From contig JAVEDA010000389.1 of NCBI GenBank assembly GCA_030841195.1, positions 1 to 5,309 on the forward strand: DNA of 5,309 nt, given 5' to 3'. Below are positions 4,304-5,309 of this stretch, piece by piece. Numbering within the stretch: the stretch's first letter is position 1; every line of letters starts with the position of its first letter. Made by a program: the position numbers and the translations under genes. This DNA is from Actinomycetota bacterium. Lineage in GTDB: Bacteria; Actinomycetota; Actinomycetes; JACCUZ01. The notes below the pieces were generated by a model. That model did not search any database. It saw nothing but the letters and a program-made list of their open reading frames with translations, and was not told the DNA's origin.

Positions 4304-5309
4304 TCAGTGCGCGACCTCGGGGATCTCGTGCACCCGCGGGTCTCCCGCGTCGGCGAAGTACTCGTCCGACTGCGTGGCGTCCACGCCGTCGGCCACCTTG
4401 ATCGCGCGGAACAGCAGCGTGGCGATCGCGCACACGACGAGGTTGGCGACCAACGCCAGGAAGCCCGCATAGATCGACCAGGTGGTGTCCAGGCCGAGCT
4501 CGGAGAGCGGGAAGCCCGAGCCTCCGAAGTGCTCCTTGGCGATCGTGATCGTGCCGTCGGGGTTGAAGACCTTCTGCTGGATCTGGTACGTCGTCCAGAA
4601 GCCGACCGCCATGCCGGCAACCCAGCCCGCGATGAGCCCCCAGCGGTGGAACCAGCGGGTGTACAGACCGAGGGCGACCGCCGGCAACGTCTGCAGGATG
4701 ATGATGCCGCCGATCAGCTGCAGGTCGATGGAGAACTGCGGGTCGAGGGCGAGGATCGCGACCAGGGCGCCGATCTTGACCACCAGCGATGCGAGCTTGC
4801 TGCTGCGTGCCTCCTGCTTCGGTGTCGCGTCCTTGTTGATGTACTCGACGTAGATGTTGCGGGTCCACAGGTTCGCGGCGGCGATCGACATGATCGCAGC
4901 TGGCACCAGAGCGCCGATCCCGATGGCGGCGAACGCGACGCCCGCGAACCAGCTCGGGAACATGTTGTCGAACAGCAGCGGCACGATCGTGTTCGCGTCG
5001 GGCTTGCCTGCGTCGTTGGTGATCGGCGTGATCTTGGCCGCGATGGCCATGTAGCCGAGCAGCGCGAGCAGACCGAGGATGAAGCTGTACGCCGGGAGTG
5101 CCGCCATGTTGCGCTTGATGACGTTGCGGTCGCGGGACGCGAGAACCGCCGTCACCGAGTGCGGGTACAGGAACAGTGCCAACGCCGAGCCGAAGGCCAG
5201 GGTGGCGTACTGCAGCTGGGCCGGCCCGCCGAGTATGACGCCGTCGCCAGGGTTCGGTGACGCGGTGAACTTCTTCTCGGCCGCACCGAAGATGACGTCC
5301 CAGCCACCG
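4304..5309 (-). CDS. Sodium:solute symporter, MctP-like monocarboxylate type (C-terminal part)
   Basis: An integral membrane transporter of the SSS family, cut at the right edge. The 334 residues seen (residue 1 = codon at 5308) are the C-terminal portion of a protein that is usually 500-570 residues. Recognisable segments are LAFGSALALFLYPHSVTAVL (37-56), then helices near 69-91, 120-144 (WFAGVAFAAIGIGALVPAAI followed by MSIAAANLWTRNIY), 175-189, 194-216 (IDLQLIGGIIILQTLPAVAL and on), 222-240 and 277-302. A polar tail ends in PEVAH. The YPHS and IMSIAAANL blocks are what I recall from monocarboxylate permeases of the MctP group (lactate, pyruvate, acetate, some amino acids) and related actinobacterial symporters; the substrate assignment is inference. 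The frame is open to the window edge and stops at TGA 4306-4304. The cyclic-nucleotide-binding gene follows after 22 bp and may be co-transcribed. Confidence 0.88.
   Translation of the reverse strand, partial: GGWDVIFGAAEKKFTASPNPGDGVILGGPAQLQYATLAFGSALALFLYPHSVTAVLASRDRNVIKRNMAALPAYSFILGLLALLGYMAIAAKITPITNDAGKPDANTIVPLLFDNMFPSWFAGVAFAAIGIGALVPAAIMSIAAANLWTRNIYVEYINKDATPKQEARSSKLASLVVKIGALVAILALDPQFSIDLQLIGGIIILQTLPAVALGLYTRWFHRWGLIAGWVAGMAVGFWTTYQIQQKVFNPDGTITIAKEHFGGSGFPLSELGLDTTWSIYAGFLALVANLVVCAIATLLFRAIKVADGVDATQSDEYFADAGDPRVHEIPEVAH

Noticed and set aside
4282..4620. Upstream extension of the cyclic-nucleotide-binding protein
   Set aside because: The extra residues are Ser/Arg/Thr repeats typical of a wrong frame within the symporter gene, and the domain begins only after GTG 4281.
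3944..5260. Very long plus-strand open frame (over 400 codons) opposite the symporter and the cyclic-nucleotide-binding gene
   Set aside because: Its product is rich in Arg, Asp, Gly and Val without any domain; it is the antisense shadow of two well-supported minus-strand genes in GC-rich DNA.
1..5309. tRNA, rRNA, riboswitch, CRISPR array, insertion sequence or prophage
   Set aside because: No direct-repeat array, transposase, integrase, cloverleaf or conserved leader was found; base composition looks even throughout apart from the control region near 1941-2011.

Overview
The window is about 5.3 kb of high-GC DNA (roughly 70% by eye) with GTG starts, TGA stops and strong third-position G/C. 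It also carries a BsaP-type biotin synthase accessory protein, an AdpA-like GATase/AraC regulator and a MctP-like symporter. Together these point to an actinobacterium, probably a soil or environmental lineage that carries type IV pilus genes. The genus cannot be named from the sequence.

Layout from left to right: the 3' part of a PilT-type type IV pilus ATPase (+, cut at the left edge); a 62-codon bsaP-like gene (-); a 125-residue FlK-like hotdog thioesterase (+), divergent from bsaP; a GNAT acetyltransferase (-); a 52-residue single-pass membrane protein (-); a DJ-1/PfpI-AraC (GlxA/AdpA-type) transcriptional regulator (+), divergent from the small membrane gene; a calcineurin-like metallophosphoesterase (+); a stand-alone cyclic-nucleotide-binding-domain protein (-); and the C-terminal two-thirds or so of a sodium:solute (monocarboxylate-type) symporter (-, cut at the right edge). 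Coding is dense. The longest stretch without a gene is the 83 bp between the small membrane gene and the regulator, which looks like a shared control region.

The genes do not form one pathway. Plausible functional pairs are the symporter with the cyclic-nucleotide-binding protein (same strand, 22 bp apart) and the AraC-type regulator with the divergent small membrane gene (three TGGCAG half-sites between them). No mobile element, RNA gene or CRISPR array was seen.

The most striking signal is in the non-coding DNA. All seven gene starts inside the window have a -10-like hexamer with A at position 2 and T at position 6, ending 6 or 7 nt before the start codon, and mostly no convincing Shine-Dalgarno sequence. 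That is the architecture of leaderless transcripts. At bsaP/thioesterase the two -10 hexamers overlap on opposite strands in a symmetric TACGCTA, which would be a bidirectional promoter. All three convergent junctions hold a perfect inverted repeat, and in two of them both stop codons lie in the hairpin arms.
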